A DNA stretch of 43,011 nt. Source: Rhodocyclaceae bacterium (GTDB lineage: Bacteria; Pseudomonadota; Gammaproteobacteria; Burkholderiales; Rhodocyclaceae). Location: the NCBI GenBank assembly GCA_020445785.1, contig JAGRFZ010000065.1:1-43011 (forward strand), in the 5' to 3' direction. Both the position numbers and the translations under genes were made by a program. This document shows, in pieces, positions 7,464 to 17,975 of this stretch (within the stretch, counting starts at the first letter, position 1; every line of letters begins with the position of its first letter). The notes below the pieces were generated by a model that worked only from the letters and a program-made list of their open reading frames with translations, made no database searches and was not told where the DNA came from.

Positions 7464-10085
7464 TCAGAGCCGCTCCTCGGCCCATGCCTGCACCGATGCC
7501 AGCGCCGCCGGCAGGCGGTCGGGCTGGCTGCCGCCGGCCTGGGCCATGTCGGGACGGCCGCCACCCTTGCCGCCGACCTGCTGCGCGACGAAGTTGACCA
7601 GATCGCCGGCCTTGGCCTTGCCGACGAGATCCTTGGTCACGCCGGCGATCAGGCTGAGCTTGTCGCCCTGGGCAGTGGCCAGCACGATCACCGCGCTGCC
7701 GAGCTTGTCCTTGAGCTTGTCCATGGTTTCCCGCAGGCGCGGCACGTCGGCGCCGTCGATCTGCGCCGCCAGCACCTTGGCCCCCTTGACCGCCACCGCC
7801 CGGTCGGCGATGTCGTCGCCCTGGCTGGACGCCAGCTTCGACTTCAACCGGGCCACCTCCTTCTCCAGCGCGCGCACGCTGTCGACGACCTGGGCCACCC
7901 GCTGCACGACCTCCGCCGGCTGGGCCTTGAGGGCACCGACCACTTGGTCGAGGGTCTGCTGCTGGTGCTGCACCAGACGCAGCGCATTGGCGCCGGTGAC
8001 CGCCTCGACGCGGCGTACACCGGCAGCGACGCCACCCTCCATCGTGATCTTGAACAAACCGATGTCACCGGTGCGACCCACATGGGTACCACCGCACAAC
8101 TCGGTCGAGCTACCGATCGACAGCACCCGAACCTCGTCCCCGTACTTCTCGCCGAACAGCATCATCGCGCCGGTCTTCTGGGCCGCCTCGAGCGCCATCA
8201 GACGGGCTTCGGTGGCGGTGTTGCCGAGGATCTCGTCGTTCACGCGGCGCTCCACCGCCAGTACTTGATCGGCGCTCAGCGGCTGACTGTGGGCGAAATC
8301 GAAGCGGGTCTTGTCGGGGTCCACCAGCGATCCCTTCTGCTGCACGTGATCGCCCAGCACCTCACGCAACGCCTTGTGCATGAGGTGGGTGACCGAGTGA
8401 TTGCGCGCGGTCGCGGCGCGGGCCGCCATGTCGACGCGGGCCTGGACGCCGTTGCCGACGCGCAAGCTGCCGGTGGTGACCACGCCGTGGTGGCCGAACA
8501 CGCTGGCCTGGATCTTCTGGGTATCCTCGACCGCGAAGATGCCGTGGCTGCCACGCAGCTCGCCGCGGTCGCCGACCTGGCCGCCGGACTCGGCATAGAA
8601 CGGGGTGTCGTCGAGCACGACGACACCGATCTCGCCCTCGGCCAGTTCATTGACCGGCGCACCATCCCGGTACAGCGCCAGCACGTTGCCGCCTGTCTCC
8701 AGCGTGTCGTAGCCGTGGAAGGTCGTGGCCGGCCCTTCGTAGTCGAGATTGGCGGCCATCTTGAACTTGCCGGCCGCACGGGCCTGCTCCTTCTGGCGCG
8801 CCATCGCGGCATCGAAAGCCTCGGAATCCACCGACACCTGGCGCTCGCGGCAGACATCCGCGGTCAGATCCAGCGGGAAACCGTAGGTATCGTGCAGCTT
8901 GAAGGCGGTCTCGCCGTCGAACACGGTGGCACCGCCCTTTTCCATCTCGGCCAGTTCGCCGTCGAGGATCGCCATGCCATGCTCGATGGTCGCGAAGAAG
9001 CGGTCCTCTTCCTGCTTGAGCACGTCCATCACCCGCACCTGGGCTGCGGTCAGTTCGGGATAGGCCTCGCCCATCTCGGCCACCAGGTCCGGCACCAACC
9101 GGTGGAAGAAGGCGGCGCGGGCGCCCAGCTTGTAGCCGTGGCGGATGGCGCGGCGGATGATGCGTCGCAAGACGTAGCCACGCCCCTCGTTGCCGGGAAT
9201 GACGCCGTCGGTGAGCAGAAAGGCGCAGGCACGGATGTGGTCGGCCAGCACCTTGAGGCTGGGGCTGTCCAGATCCTCGCAGCGGGTTTCACGGGCAGCG
9301 GCGGCGATCAGGTGCTGGAACAGGTCGATCTCGTAATTGGCGTGCACGTGCTGCAGCACCGCAGCAATGCGCTCGAGGCCCATGCCGGTGTCCACCGACG
9401 GCTTCGGCAGCGGGTGCATGACGCCGGCCTCATCGCGGTTGAACTGCATGAAGACGTTGTTCCAGATCTCGATGTAGCGGTCGCCGTCCTCTTCGGGCGA
9501 GCCCGGTGGGCCGCCCCAGATTTCGGGGCCGTGGTCGTAGAAGATCTCGGTACACGGGCCGCAGGGCCCGGTATCGCCCATCATCCAGAAGTTGTCCGAC
9601 GCGTAGCGCGCGCCTTTGTTGTCGCCGATGCGGATGACCCGCTCGGCCGGCACACCAACCGTATCGGTCCAGATCGCGAAGGCCTCGTCGTCCTCCGCAT
9701 AGACGGTCACCCAGAGCTTGTCCTTCGGCAGTCCGAAGACATCGGTCAGCAATTCCCAGGCGTAGGTGATGGCGTCGTGCTTGAAGTAGTCGCCGAAGCT
9801 GAAGTTGCCCAGCATCTCGAAGAAGGTGTGATGCCGCGCGGTATAACCGACGTTCTCGAGATCATTGTGCTTGCCGCCCGCGCGAACGCATTTCTGCGAC
9901 GTGGTGGCACGGCTGTAGGGGCGCTTGTCGAAGCCGAGGAACACGTCCTTGAACTGGTTCATGCCGGCGTTGGTGAACAGCAGCGTCGGATCGTCGTGGG
10001 GCACCAATGAACTGGAGGCCACGATCTGATGACCCTTGGACGCGAAAAACTCGAGAAATTTCTTGCGGATGTCGGCGCTTTTCAT
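7464..10085 (-). CDS. alaS: Alanyl-tRNA synthetase
   Basis: This 873-residue class II synthetase is close to the 876 residues of the E. coli enzyme. It charges tRNA-Ala in the cytoplasm. The N-terminus [19 protein letters not shown] and the class II motifs (including [14 protein letters not shown] and the motif 3 region [12 protein letters not shown]) are clear. The editing domain has the zinc-type motifs [11 protein letters not shown] and [13 protein letters not shown], followed by the coiled-coil and C-Ala domain ([25 protein letters not shown]). The start at 10085 matches family N-termini; two in-frame ATGs lie just upstream and would add only non-conserved residues. A TACAAT hexamer about 55 bp upstream on the same strand may be its -10 element. 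Confidence 0.97.
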   Translation of the reverse strand: MKSADIRKKFLEFFASKGHQIVASSSLVPHDDPTLLFTNAGMNQFKDVFLGFDKRPYSRATTSQKCVRAGGKHNDLENVGYTARHHTFFEMLGNFSFGDYFKHDAITYAWELLTDVFGLPKDKLWVTVYAEDDEAFAIWTDTVGVPAERVIRIGDNKGARYASDNFWMMGDTGPCGPCTEIFYDHGPEIWGGPPGSPEEDGDRYIEIWNNVFMQFNRDEAGVMHPLPKPSVDTGMGLERIAAVLQHVHANYEIDLFQHLIAAAARETRCEDLDSPSLKVLADHIRACAFLLTDGVIPGNEGRGYVLRRIIRRAIRHGYKLGARAAFFHRLVPDLVAEMGEAYPELTAAQVRVMDVLKQEEDRFFATIEHGMAILDGELAEMEKGGATVFDGETAFKLHDTYGFPLDLTADVCRERQVSVDSEAFDAAMARQKEQARAAGKFKMAANLDYEGPATTFHGYDTLETGGNVLALYRDGAPVNELAEGEIGVVVLDDTPFYAESGGQVGDRGELRGSHGIFAVEDTQKIQASVFGHHGVVTTGSLRVGNGVQARVDMAARAATARNHSVTHLMHKALREVLGDHVQQKGSLVDPDKTRFDFAHSQPLSADQVLAVERRVNDEILGNTATEARLMALEAAQKTGAMMLFGEKYGDEVRVLSIGSSTELCGGTHVGRTGDIGLFKITMEGGVAAGVRRVEAVTGANALRLVQHQQQTLDQVVGALKAQPAEVVQRVAQVVDSVRALEKEVARLKSKLASSQGDDIADRAVAVKGAKVLAAQIDGADVPRLRETMDKLKDKLGSAVIVLATAQGDKLSLIAGVTKDLVGKAKAGDLVNFVAQQVGGKGGGRPDMAQAGGSQPDRLPAALASVQAWAEERL

Positions 10086-10139
10086 GGGCATTCTGGTCGG
10101 TGGTCGCGCGCCCGGCGAGGGCACGGGGCAGTGTGTCCG

Positions 10140-10145
10140 ATTGTA
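10140..10145 (-). promoter_or_regulatory. Possible -10 element of alaS
   Basis: TACAAT on the minus strand lies about 55 bp before the alaS start in a GC-rich gap. No convincing -35 hexamer is visible at 16-18 bp, so the call is tentative. Confidence 0.3.
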
Positions 10146-10215
10146 CCCGATGGCCTCGGTGCCCGACCCGTCGCGGGGCTGCCGACAACCGCTACGGCCG
10201 CTTGCCGAAATGGCG

Positions 10216-11499
10216 TCAGGGGCCGATCACCAACCAGGCCGCGAGACCGGCCAGCGCCAATGCGGCGACCAGCAACGCGAGCTTGAGGGGGGCGGACGTG
10301 TCGTCACCGTCGTGCCCGCTGGCGGCCGCCTCGGCAATCGGCGCAGGCGCGCCGGCCGCTGCCGCCGCGGGTGCCACGGCCGGCGCCGAGACTGCCGCTG
10401 TGGCGGCAACGGTCGGCGCGGGCGCCGGCGCCGGCGCTGCGGCGCGCACCGCAGCGGCGAGCGCGGCGGCATCGTCCGCCGCCACGACCATGGTCTGGTC
10501 CAGCGCCGGACGCGCCGCGACGGTGTTCTCGGACGGCGCGGCGGCCTCCGACGGGCCGCCGGATGGCGGATCATCGGCAGGGCTTGGTGCAGTCTCGGGC
10601 AACCCGGCGACTTCGGCCGCCGCTTCGGCCTCGTTCGGGGCGATCTCGGCGACCTGCGCCATCATGCGGCTCTCGGCCTCGGCGATCTCGTGCTCGTACA
10701 TCATCAACGCGTCGGCATTGAGCATGGTGGCGGCCATCTGCTGCAAGGCCTCGTCGCCATCGCCGCCGCTGCCTGCCTCCTGGCCAGGCGGCGCGGGCAG
10801 CTCGAATTCGGCGCTCATGGCTTCGAGCAATCTGCGCTCGACGTCGTCTTCACTGTCGTCCTGCACCGACGGTTCGGCGCGGTATTCGGCTGCCGACATG
10901 TGTGCGTCGGCATCCTCGGCAGCGCGACCGGGCGCATCCGCTCCGGCGGCCGCGGGCACCTCGGCAACGGCTGCCGGGTGGGTCGTTGCGCCCAGCGGCG
11001 GATCGCTCCAGGCATTCATGCCGAGACCGCGGAGCAATTCGAGGTAGCGCCGGGCGCCGGCCTCGTCGAGCCCCCGCTTGAGCCCCAGTTCGCGACCGGA
11101 GAAGACCTGGGCGAGTTGGCCGTCGCCCAGCTTGAGGCGCTCGCGCGCGGCAGCCATGACCACGTCGCGCGAATGCCCGTCGAGCAGTCCGCCGGCAAAC
11201 ACGATCCGGTAGTCGCCGCCCACCGCCTCGGCACCCGCGGCAACGGGCGGCGCAAGGCCGTCGCCATCGGCCTCGGCCAGCGCTTCGAGCTCCATGCCGA
11301 TCGCCGCGAGTTGGCGCACGTAGTTCTGCGCCTGCTTCGAGTCCAGCCCCTTTTTCAGAATCGTCCGCTCGCCGGCGAATAGGCGTGCCGCCTTGTCTTC
11401 GGGCATGCGGAAGCGCGAGACGAGCTGCGCGACCACTTGCGCCTGATCGACGCCTTGCCGCAAGTTACCATCGAAGGCGATCTTGAATTTCGTCGACAT
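10216..11499 (-). CDS. Tail-anchored protein with a duplicated N-terminal domain, function unknown
   Basis: This 427-residue protein starts at ATG 11499 ([11 protein letters not shown]). Two homologous segments, residues about 4-73 and 96-165, share the pattern F.I.F.G.L..G....VV......, then LF.G or VFSG, LK.GLD, A..Y...L...GM. The same small domain occurs singly before membrane segments in other proteobacterial proteins of unknown role; that is family recollection, not something shown here. Residues about 165-400 are Ala/Pro/Glu-rich, low in complexity and probably disordered. A single hydrophobic helix ([20 protein letters not shown]) ends the protein, so it is probably anchored by its C-terminus with the paired domains in the cytoplasm. 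It is divergent from the M32 peptidase gene. No function is assigned. Confidence 0.75.
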   Translation of the reverse strand: MSTKFKIAFDGNLRQGVDQAQVVAQLVSRFRMPEDKAARLFAGERTILKKGLDSKQAQNYVRQLAAIGMELEALAEADGDGLAPPVAAGAEAVGGDYRIVFAGGLLDGHSRDVVMAAARERLKLGDGQLAQVFSGRELGLKRGLDEAGARRYLELLRGLGMNAWSDPPLGATTHPAAVAEVPAAAGADAPGRAAEDADAHMSAAEYRAEPSVQDDSEDDVERRLLEAMSAEFELPAPPGQEAGSGGDGDEALQQMAATMLNADALMMYEHEIAEAESRMMAQVAEIAPNEAEAAAEVAGLPETAPSPADDPPSGGPSEAAAPSENTVAARPALDQTMVVAADDAAALAAAVRAAAPAPAPAPTVAATAAVSAPAVAPAAAAAGAPAPIAEAAASGHDGDDTSAPLKLALLVAALALAGLAAWLVIGP

Positions 11500-11640
11500 T
11501 GCTGCATCCCGCGGCTTTCCGAACCGCTCTTCTATACCATGCATTTGCGATTATTCGAGCGGCAATTCGCGCACCGGCCGCCGCGCCGGAACGAACGGCA
11601 GCCGCACGTGTGCACGCGAAACGACTCCGAGCCTCCCGCC

Positions 11641-13149
11641 ATGCCATCGACCAGCCCCTACCACGAACTCGCCCGACGCCACGCCCGCCTGCATCGCATC
11701 GGCCACGCCAGTGCAATACTGGCCTGGGACCGCGCCACCCTGATGCCCCCGGGCGGGGTCGGTGCTCGCGCCGCTGCCGAAGCCGAACTGCAGTTGCTGG
11801 CACGCGAGCTGCGCACCGACCCCGCCATCGGCGCCCTGCTCGACGCCGCCGCGCAGGAGAGCCTCGGCGAATGGGAGACCGCCAATCTGCGCGAAATGCG
11901 GCGCGACTGGATCGAGGCCAACGCGGTGCCGGCCGAGATCGTGACGCGCCGCACGATGGCTAGCGCGAAGTGCGAACTCGGCTGGCGCCGGCAGCGCTTC
12001 GACAACGACTGGGCGGGCTACCTGCCGGCCTGGCGCGAGGTGGTCGCACTCAGCCGGGCGGAAGCCAGGCAGCTCGGCGGCACTCTTGGCTGCAGCCCCT
12101 ACGACGCCCTGCTCCAGCGCTTCGAGCCAGGCATCGATTCGGCCCAGGTCAGCGCGATCTTCGACGGACTCACGACCTGGCTGCCGACCCTGATCGCCGA
12201 AGCACGCGGGCGCAGCGGCGCGCTCGTGCCCCTCGGCAAGGTCGACATCGAGACCCAGCGTCGCATCGCCCGCAGCCTGGCCACCCGGCTCGGATTCGAT
12301 TTTCAGCACGGCCGCCTCGACGAGAGCACGCACCCGTTCACCGGCGGCGTCGCCGACGACATTCGCATCACCACCCGTTTCCGCGAGGACGCGCTGCTGC
12401 AGGGCATCAACAGCACCATCCACGAAACCGGCCACGCCCACTACGTCGCGGGGCTGCCGGCGGCGTGGCGCGAACAGCCGGTCGGCGGTGCCCGCTCGTT
12501 CGGCGTCCACGAGAGCCAGAGCCTGGGGCTCGAAATGCAGCTGGCACGTACGCCGGCCTTCTGCGCCCTGCTCTCGCCCATGCTGATCGAAGCGGCCGGA
12601 CCGCGGGCGGCCTTCGAACCCACCGCCCTGTATGCACGGATGACCCGCGTCGAACCCGGCCTGATCCGCGTCCATGCCGACGAGGCCAGCTACCCGCTGC
12701 ACGTGGTGGCGCGCTTCCGCATCGAGCGCGCCCTGATCGAGGGCGAGATCGAGGCCGACGACGTACCGGCGATGTGGGACGAGCAGATGGCCGAGTTGCT
12801 CGGGCTCGACACGCGGGGCAACTACCGTGACGGCTGCCTGCAGGATGTGCACTGGAGCCGGGGCGCCTTCGGCTACTTCCCGAGCTACACCCTCGGCGCG
12901 ATCTACGCGGCCCAGTTGTTCGCGGCGATGCGGGCCGCGCTGGGCGATCTCGACGCGCTCGTGGCGGACGGCGACTTCGCGCCGATCTTCGGCTGGCTCG
13001 CCACCCAGGTATGGTCCCAAGGCTGCCGCTTCGAGACCCCCGAGCTGTTGCGCCATGCAACCGGCAGCGCCCTCGACGCAGGCCCGTATCGTGCGCACCT
13101 GACGGTGCGCTACGGCGGCCTGACGGCCGACGCGACGCCGTCCCGATGA
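11641..13149 (+). CDS. M32 family metallocarboxypeptidase (carboxypeptidase Taq type)
   Basis: This 502-residue cytoplasmic zinc carboxypeptidase has the family signatures in order: THPFTGG, DIRITTR, the zinc site HETGH (His261, Glu262, His265) and HESQSLGLE, followed by DEASYPLHVVARFRIERAL and GYFPSYTLG. The usual HEAGH is HETGH here, a conservative change that keeps both ligands and the catalytic Glu. It removes C-terminal residues from peptides with broad specificity. The ATG at 11641 gives the normal N-terminus; an in-frame extension to 11437 would run into the divergent neighbour and is rejected. It precedes alkB by about 95 bp on the same strand. Confidence 0.93.
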   Translation: MPSTSPYHELARRHARLHRIGHASAILAWDRATLMPPGGVGARAAAEAELQLLARELRTDPAIGALLDAAAQESLGEWETANLREMRRDWIEANAVPAEIVTRRTMASAKCELGWRRQRFDNDWAGYLPAWREVVALSRAEARQLGGTLGCSPYDALLQRFEPGIDSAQVSAIFDGLTTWLPTLIAEARGRSGALVPLGKVDIETQRRIARSLATRLGFDFQHGRLDESTHPFTGGVADDIRITTRFREDALLQGINSTIHETGHAHYVAGLPAAWREQPVGGARSFGVHESQSLGLEMQLARTPAFCALLSPMLIEAAGPRAAFEPTALYARMTRVEPGLIRVHADEASYPLHVVARFRIERALIEGEIEADDVPAMWDEQMAELLGLDTRGNYRDGCLQDVHWSRGAFGYFPSYTLGAIYAAQLFAAMRAALGDLDALVADGDFAPIFGWLATQVWSQGCRFETPELLRHATGSALDAGPYRAHLTVRYGGLTADATPSR

Positions 13150-13244
13150 CACGTGGTCCCACCCGACGTGCACGCCATGGCGGCTTCAGGCCGGCCACCG
13201 GAGCCTATCCTGAAACGGAGAAGCCTTGCAGACTGCCGTCCCCG

Positions 13245-13898
13245 ATGAGCACGCCCGACCTCTTCCGCGACCTCGCCACGCAGCCCGAACCCATGCGCCT
13301 GGGCGACGGCGCATGGCTGCTGCCACGCTTTGCGTGCGATCGTGCCGAGGCGGTCCTCGCCACGCTCGCCGACATCCTGCGGCAGGCGCCGCTGCGCCAC
13401 ATGCAGACGCCCGGTGGCTGCACCATGACCGTGATGATGAGTTGCTGCGGCGACCGGGGCTGGCATTCGGACCCGTCGGGCTATCGCTACACCGCGGTCG
13501 ATCCCCTCAGCGGTCGGCGCTGGCCACCGTTGCCGCCGGTGTTCGCCGCGGTCGCGGCGGCGGCGGCCGAGGCCGCCGGCTACCCGGCCTTCGTGGCGGA
13601 CACTTGCCTGATCAACCGCTACGTGGCCGGCGCCAAGCTCTCGCCGCACCAGGATCGCGACGAACGGGCGTTGTGCCACCCCATCGTGTCCTTGTCGTTG
13701 GGCCTGCCGGCGCGCTTTCAGTTCGGCGGCCCGCGTCGCCGCGACCCACTGCTGCGCACGACCCTCGCGCATGGCGACGTGGTCGTCTGGGGCGGTGCAT
13801 CACGCCTGGCCTACCACGGCGTGCTGCCGCTGGACGCTGGCCATCATGCGCTGACCGGTTCGTTTCGCTACAACCTCAGTTTTCGCCGCGCGGGCTGA
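13245..13898 (+). CDS. alkB: DNA oxidative demethylase AlkB
   Basis: This 217-residue Fe(II)/2-oxoglutarate dioxygenase nearly equals E. coli AlkB in length (216). The iron ligands are His135 and Asp137 in SPHQDRDE and His191 in RLAYHGV; Arg208 and Arg214 in the RYNLSFRR segment fit the 2-oxoglutarate-binding and catalytic arginines. It repairs 1-methyladenine and 3-methylcytosine in DNA or RNA by oxidative demethylation. The ATG at 13245 matches the family N-terminus. The last 23 bp overlap the 3' end of the convergent sensor kinase gene. No Ada-type promoter element was recognised upstream. Confidence 0.95.
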   Translation: MSTPDLFRDLATQPEPMRLGDGAWLLPRFACDRAEAVLATLADILRQAPLRHMQTPGGCTMTVMMSCCGDRGWHSDPSGYRYTAVDPLSGRRWPPLPPVFAAVAAAAAEAAGYPAFVADTCLINRYVAGAKLSPHQDRDERALCHPIVSLSLGLPARFQFGGPRRRDPLLRTTLAHGDVVVWGGASRLAYHGVLPLDAGHHALTGSFRYNLSFRRAG

Positions 13899-15657
13899 GC
13901 CCTTGCGTCGCGGCCTCCACCATTTCCGCCGGCCGATCGCCGTCTAGGCTCGCCCGCTTGCCATGCCAGCGGGCGAGCGCCGCACCCAGTTCGTCGGTCT
14001 GGATCGGCTTGCTCAGATAGTCGTCCATGCCGGCCGCGAGGCATTGTTCGCGATCGCCGGCCATGGCGTTCGCGGTCAGCGCGAGAATCGGGGTCCTGGC
14101 GCCGGCCTGCTCCTTCGCCCGGATCCGGTAGGTCGCCTCGAAGCCGTCCATTTCCGGCATCTGGCAGTCCATCAGCACGACGTCGAAGCGGCCGCCCGAG
14201 AACGCCTCGACCGCCGCACGGCCGTTGGCCGCGACGGTGACCCGGCAGCCCAGGCTCTCGAGCATGATCCGCGCGATCTCCTGGTTGACCGGATGGTCTT
14301 CGGCCAGCAACACCTCGAGCCCGGCCAGATCGGGGCGATCGCCGCCATGGCCGTCCGTGCCGACCTCGGCGGCGCCATCGCGTTCGGGCGCGTCGACGGC
14401 CGTGGCCGCCCGGATCGTGAACCAGAACATCGAACCGCGGCCCGGCGTGCTGTCCACCCCGATCGTGCCGCCCATCAGCTTGGAAAGTTCCCGCGACACG
14501 GCCAGACCGAGCCCGGTCCCGCCATAGCGACGACTCATCGAGCCGTCGCCCTGAGAGAACGGCTTGAACAGCCGTCCGAGGCGGCCGGCGTCGATGCCGA
14601 TGCCGGTATCGCGCACTTCGAAGCGAATCGACAGCCCCGATCCTTCGTGCGCGCCGCCGTCGGCCGGCAGGCAGCGCAGTTCGACGCTTCCCTCTTCGGT
14701 GAACTTGATCGCATTACCGAGCAGGTTGATCAGGATCTGCCGCAGGCGCCCGTGGTCGGCGCGCACATGGCCGGGCAGTTCCGGGTGCACCTGGAAGGAC
14801 AGCCGCAGGTTCTTTTCGTCGGCGGCGGGCACCACCGTCGCCACCGTCTGCTCGACCAGCCGGCGCAGATCGAAGTCGGTCGGGTCGAGTTCCATGTGTC
14901 CGGCCTCGATCTTGGAGAAGTCGAGGATGTCGTTGATGATCCTCAGCAAGGCCTTGGCCGACTGGTCGAGCTGCTCGGCATGGGCGCGCTGCTGAGGGGT
15001 CAGATCGGTCCGGAGCAGCAGATCGGCGAGGCCGATCACGCCATTCATCGGCGTCCGGATCTCGTGGCTCATGGTCGCGAGGAACTGGGACTTGGCGCTG
15101 TTCGCGGCCTCGGCATGGGCCTTTTCCTGGGCCAGTGCGAGCGAATGGCGCTGTTCGCTCTCGAGCTTCCCGATGGCCTGCCGCAGGGCGCGCAGCGGCA
15201 ATTGGCGCAAGGTCAGGAAGACGGCCAGGGCGAGCACTGCGCCGACCAGGCCGGCCACCGCGGTCTGGCCGAGCAAAGGCCGCAGCGAACGCACCACCCG
15301 GATGCTGCCGGTGACCAGGCCGGCATCGTAGATCGGCGCCTCCCGCGCCACCAATGGCGGTCGCAACTCATCGCGGCTCTCGGCGATCAGCGCGCCGTCG
15401 GCGTCGTAAACCTGGCGGATCTCCTGCGATCTGTCCTCCGGCCTCAGATGCAGTGGCTGCAGCAGACGCTCCTGCTGGAAGCGCCACAACCTCGGGTTCG
15501 ACTGGACGTACTCCGTGACGATGCGGCCATTGATCTCCGCCTCGGACTCGAGCTTGGCATCCAGCACCGCCCGCCCCAGCAGGTAATAGCCGGCCGGAAA
15601 GGCCAGCATCACGGCCAATCCGACCGAGGTCGCGATGATCGTCAGCAGCCGTTCCAT
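13876..15657 (-). CDS. Hybrid sensor histidine kinase with receiver domain
   Basis: This 593-residue inner-membrane kinase has a first membrane helix (about residues 5-28), a periplasmic region of about 100 residues, a second helix (about 131-150), a short linker, HisKA with phospho-acceptor His198 ([10 protein letters not shown]), an HATPase domain (N box with Asn315, [14 protein letters not shown]) and a C-terminal receiver with phospho-acceptor Asp497 ([13 protein letters not shown]). No HPt or DNA-binding output is present, so a partner must lie elsewhere. It starts 39 bp after the stop of a periplasmic phosphate-type binding protein on the same strand, which suggests that this protein supplies the periplasmic input. 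The gene overlaps alkB tail to tail. Confidence 0.92.
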   Translation of the reverse strand: MERLLTIIATSVGLAVMLAFPAGYYLLGRAVLDAKLESEAEINGRIVTEYVQSNPRLWRFQQERLLQPLHLRPEDRSQEIRQVYDADGALIAESRDELRPPLVAREAPIYDAGLVTGSIRVVRSLRPLLGQTAVAGLVGAVLALAVFLTLRQLPLRALRQAIGKLESEQRHSLALAQEKAHAEAANSAKSQFLATMSHEIRTPMNGVIGLADLLLRTDLTPQQRAHAEQLDQSAKALLRIINDILDFSKIEAGHMELDPTDFDLRRLVEQTVATVVPAADEKNLRLSFQVHPELPGHVRADHGRLRQILINLLGNAIKFTEEGSVELRCLPADGGAHEGSGLSIRFEVRDTGIGIDAGRLGRLFKPFSQGDGSMSRRYGGTGLGLAVSRELSKLMGGTIGVDSTPGRGSMFWFTIRAATAVDAPERDGAAEVGTDGHGGDRPDLAGLEVLLAEDHPVNQEIARIMLESLGCRVTVAANGRAAVEAFSGGRFDVVLMDCQMPEMDGFEATYRIRAKEQAGARTPILALTANAMAGDREQCLAAGMDDYLSKPIQTDELGAALARWHGKRASLDGDRPAEMVEAATQGLSPRGEN

Positions 15658-15696
15658 ACGGCCCCAGCGAATCGGCGACGAATACCCGGACGCATC

Positions 15697-16509
15697 TCAG
15701 TCCCCAACCAGATGCCCATTGGCTTCGAGAATCGCGCGTGCTTCGTCCGAGCGTACGAACGCGACGAAATCCTGGATCATGGTCGGAGCATCGTTGCGGG
15801 TCACGATGAAGTACGGCTTGTAGAAGCGATAGCTGCCGTCGGCCAGGGCCTGCGGCGTCGGCGCCGCGTCGTCCAACGCGATCATGGTGAGTCGGCGGCC
15901 TTCGGCCCGCAGCAGGGCCACGGTATTGGTGGCCAGCGAGCCCGGTTGTCGCTCGGCTTCGTCGGCGGCATCCTGGTCGGTGGCCGCGACGATCATGCCG
16001 GGGCGCCGATGGGCAATCTCGAGGGCTTCGGCGATCTCCGGCGCCATTTCGCCGAAGTAGCGGTTGTCGCCATCGGTCACGGGGCGCAGCACGACGCGTA
16101 CCTTCTGGCCATCGGGCCAGGTGGGTACACGGCCGCTGAGCATGTCGGCGACCTGGCGGGCGCTGAGCCGATGAACGTCGGTCCGGCTGGTGACCAGTCC
16201 GAACGGTGAACGACCGTATTCGAACACTTGCTGATCGGGCCGCCGCTCGTGCTCCCGCAACGGACGACTGGTCACCGCCACGTCCACCACGCCGGCGTCG
16301 AGCGCCTTGAGGCCCCCCGGGGACCCGAGGCTCGGCAGAACATTGATCGAATCGACCCCGGCATGTCGCTGCACGAAGGCCTCGCCCAGCAGCTGCATGG
16401 TACCCAGGGCGCTGCCGGTTCCGCCGATGCGGAGCGTCTCGCCCGCCTGGGCGAACGTCTGGCTCACCGCCAGCAGCAAGCCGAATGCAATACGAACCAC
16501 GAACGTCAT
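15697..16509 (-). CDS. PstS-like periplasmic substrate-binding protein
   Basis: This 270-residue protein has a signal peptide (residues 1 to about 22, ending in AQA) and a periplasmic binding fold of the phosphate/PBP-like class (RIGGTGSALGTMQLLGEAF, VAVTSRPL, FGLVTSRTDVHRLSARQVADMLSG). It is shorter than classical PstS (about 320-350) and has no transport genes nearby. Its stop is 39 bp before a hybrid sensor kinase, and the two are probably one transcript. The likely role is ligand sensing for that kinase rather than uptake; this is inference. The anion bound cannot be stated. ATG 16509 was chosen because it begins the signal peptide. Confidence 0.82.
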   Translation of the reverse strand: MTFVVRIAFGLLLAVSQTFAQAGETLRIGGTGSALGTMQLLGEAFVQRHAGVDSINVLPSLGSPGGLKALDAGVVDVAVTSRPLREHERRPDQQVFEYGRSPFGLVTSRTDVHRLSARQVADMLSGRVPTWPDGQKVRVVLRPVTDGDNRYFGEMAPEIAEALEIAHRRPGMIVAATDQDAADEAERQPGSLATNTVALLRAEGRRLTMIALDDAAPTPQALADGSYRFYKPYFIVTRNDAPTMIQDFVAFVRSDEARAILEANGHLVGD

Positions 16510-16723
16510 CGCGTTGGTCTCCAGCGAGGATTCCGGATTGCCGCGTGCCCCGCCCCCGCCCGGACGCGGCGGGGCCACGACGACAAGGGGCATATCGGTT
16601 GCAAGGCGGCGAACTTGAACCGGCGGCGACCCGCTCCGTGCGGAACTTGGCGCCTTCGATTTTCTCGAACGGGCACGGCGACCCGCCCCCCGGCCGGCGC
16701 CCCCAAACCAACGAGGCCTCGCG

Positions 16724-17896
16724 ATGCACCCGTCGAAGCACACTCCCCTTGCCCTGGCGGCACTCTCGGCCGCCGCCGTGCTGACCGCAGCTTGCAGCGG
16801 CAGCAGCGAGGTCGGGGCCTCCGAATCCACCCTGCGTGTCACCACCTTCGCCCGCGGGCTGGCCTATCCATGGGGCCTGGCCTTCCTGCCGGACGGCGGC
16901 CTGCTGGTTACCGAAAAACCCGGGCGCCTCCGCCATGTCGATGCGCAGGGTCGGCTGTCGGCGGCGATCGAAGGTGTGCCGGCAGTCTCCTATGGGGGCC
17001 AGGGCGGCCTGCTCGATGTCGCCACCGATCCGGACTTCGCCCACAACCGGCGCGTCTACCTGAGCTATGCGGAAGCCGAGCACGGCAGCAAGGGAACCGC
17101 CGTCGCGCGCGCGGTGCTGTCGGCGGACCATCGCCGCCTCGGCAACCTCGTCGTCATCTTCCGCCAACGGCCCAAGCTCGCCGGCAACGGCCATTTCGGC
17201 GGTCGCCTCGTGTTCGCACCCGATGGCACGCTGTTCGTGACCCTCGGCGAACGTCAGCGGGACGGCGACCGCCCCGGCGATTCGAAGGAAGCCCAGGATC
17301 TGGGCAGCCATCTCGGCAAGATCGTGCGCATCGGCACCGACGGGTCGGTCCCGCCAGACAACCCCTTCGTCGACCGGGACGGCGCCCTACCGGAGATCTG
17401 GAGCTATGGTCATCGCAATCCTCAGGGCGCGGCGATCCACCCGGCGAGCGGCGAATTGTGGGCGGTCGAACACGGCCCCCAGGGCGGCGACGAACTCAAC
17501 ATCGTCCGCAAGGGCCGGAACTACGGCTGGCCGCTGATTTCCTACGGCTGCAACTACGGCAGCCTGTCGAGCGACTGCACCCCGGTCGGTGGAGGCAGCG
17601 AACGGCCGGGGCTGGAACAGCCGGTCACCACCTGGGTGCCCCGCTCGACCGCGCCCAGCGGTCTTGCGTTTTACCAACATGGTCGCGTGCCCGCATGGCG
17701 TGGCGACGCCTTCGTCGGCGCCCTCGCGGGACGCGGCCTGTGGCATCTCGAATTGGAGGGGGCGCGCGTGCGTGCCCGAACCCATCTGCTCACCGACCTC
17801 GACGAACGCATCCGCGACGTGCGACAGGGCCCGGACGGCTTGCTCTACGTGCTGACCGACGCCGCCGACGGCCGCATTCTGCAGATCTCGCGCTGA
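16724..17896 (+). CDS. PQQ-dependent sugar dehydrogenase-like (Asd/YliI) lipoprotein
   Basis: This 390-residue protein has a lipoprotein signal peptide with Cys24 after LTAA and a six-bladed beta-propeller of the soluble glucose dehydrogenase class (GLAYPWGLAFLPDGGLLVTEKPGRL, QGGLLDVATDPDF, LGSHLGKIVRI, WSYGHRNPQGAAIHP, EHGPQGGDELN). Relatives such as E. coli YliI oxidise aldose sugars with PQQ and calcium in the periplasm. It is divergent from the PstS-like gene with 214 bp between them. No PQQ synthesis gene is in the window. Confidence 0.88.
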   Translation: MHPSKHTPLALAALSAAAVLTAACSGSSEVGASESTLRVTTFARGLAYPWGLAFLPDGGLLVTEKPGRLRHVDAQGRLSAAIEGVPAVSYGGQGGLLDVATDPDFAHNRRVYLSYAEAEHGSKGTAVARAVLSADHRRLGNLVVIFRQRPKLAGNGHFGGRLVFAPDGTLFVTLGERQRDGDRPGDSKEAQDLGSHLGKIVRIGTDGSVPPDNPFVDRDGALPEIWSYGHRNPQGAAIHPASGELWAVEHGPQGGDELNIVRKGRNYGWPLISYGCNYGSLSSDCTPVGGGSERPGLEQPVTTWVPRSTAPSGLAFYQHGRVPAWRGDAFVGALAGRGLWHLELEGARVRARTHLLTDLDERIRDVRQGPDGLLYVLTDAADGRILQISR

Positions 17897-17975
17897 GGCC
17901 CCGCGACGCCACGCCGGGCGTGGCATCATGCACGGTGCGCCGGTTACGCGGTGCAGCTTCCGCCGGGAGACGACG

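Noticed and set aside
11437-11640. In-frame N-terminal extension of the M32 peptidase
   Set aside because: It overlaps the start of the divergent tail-anchored gene, is rich in Arg and Pro, and does not match the family N-terminus, which begins at 11641.
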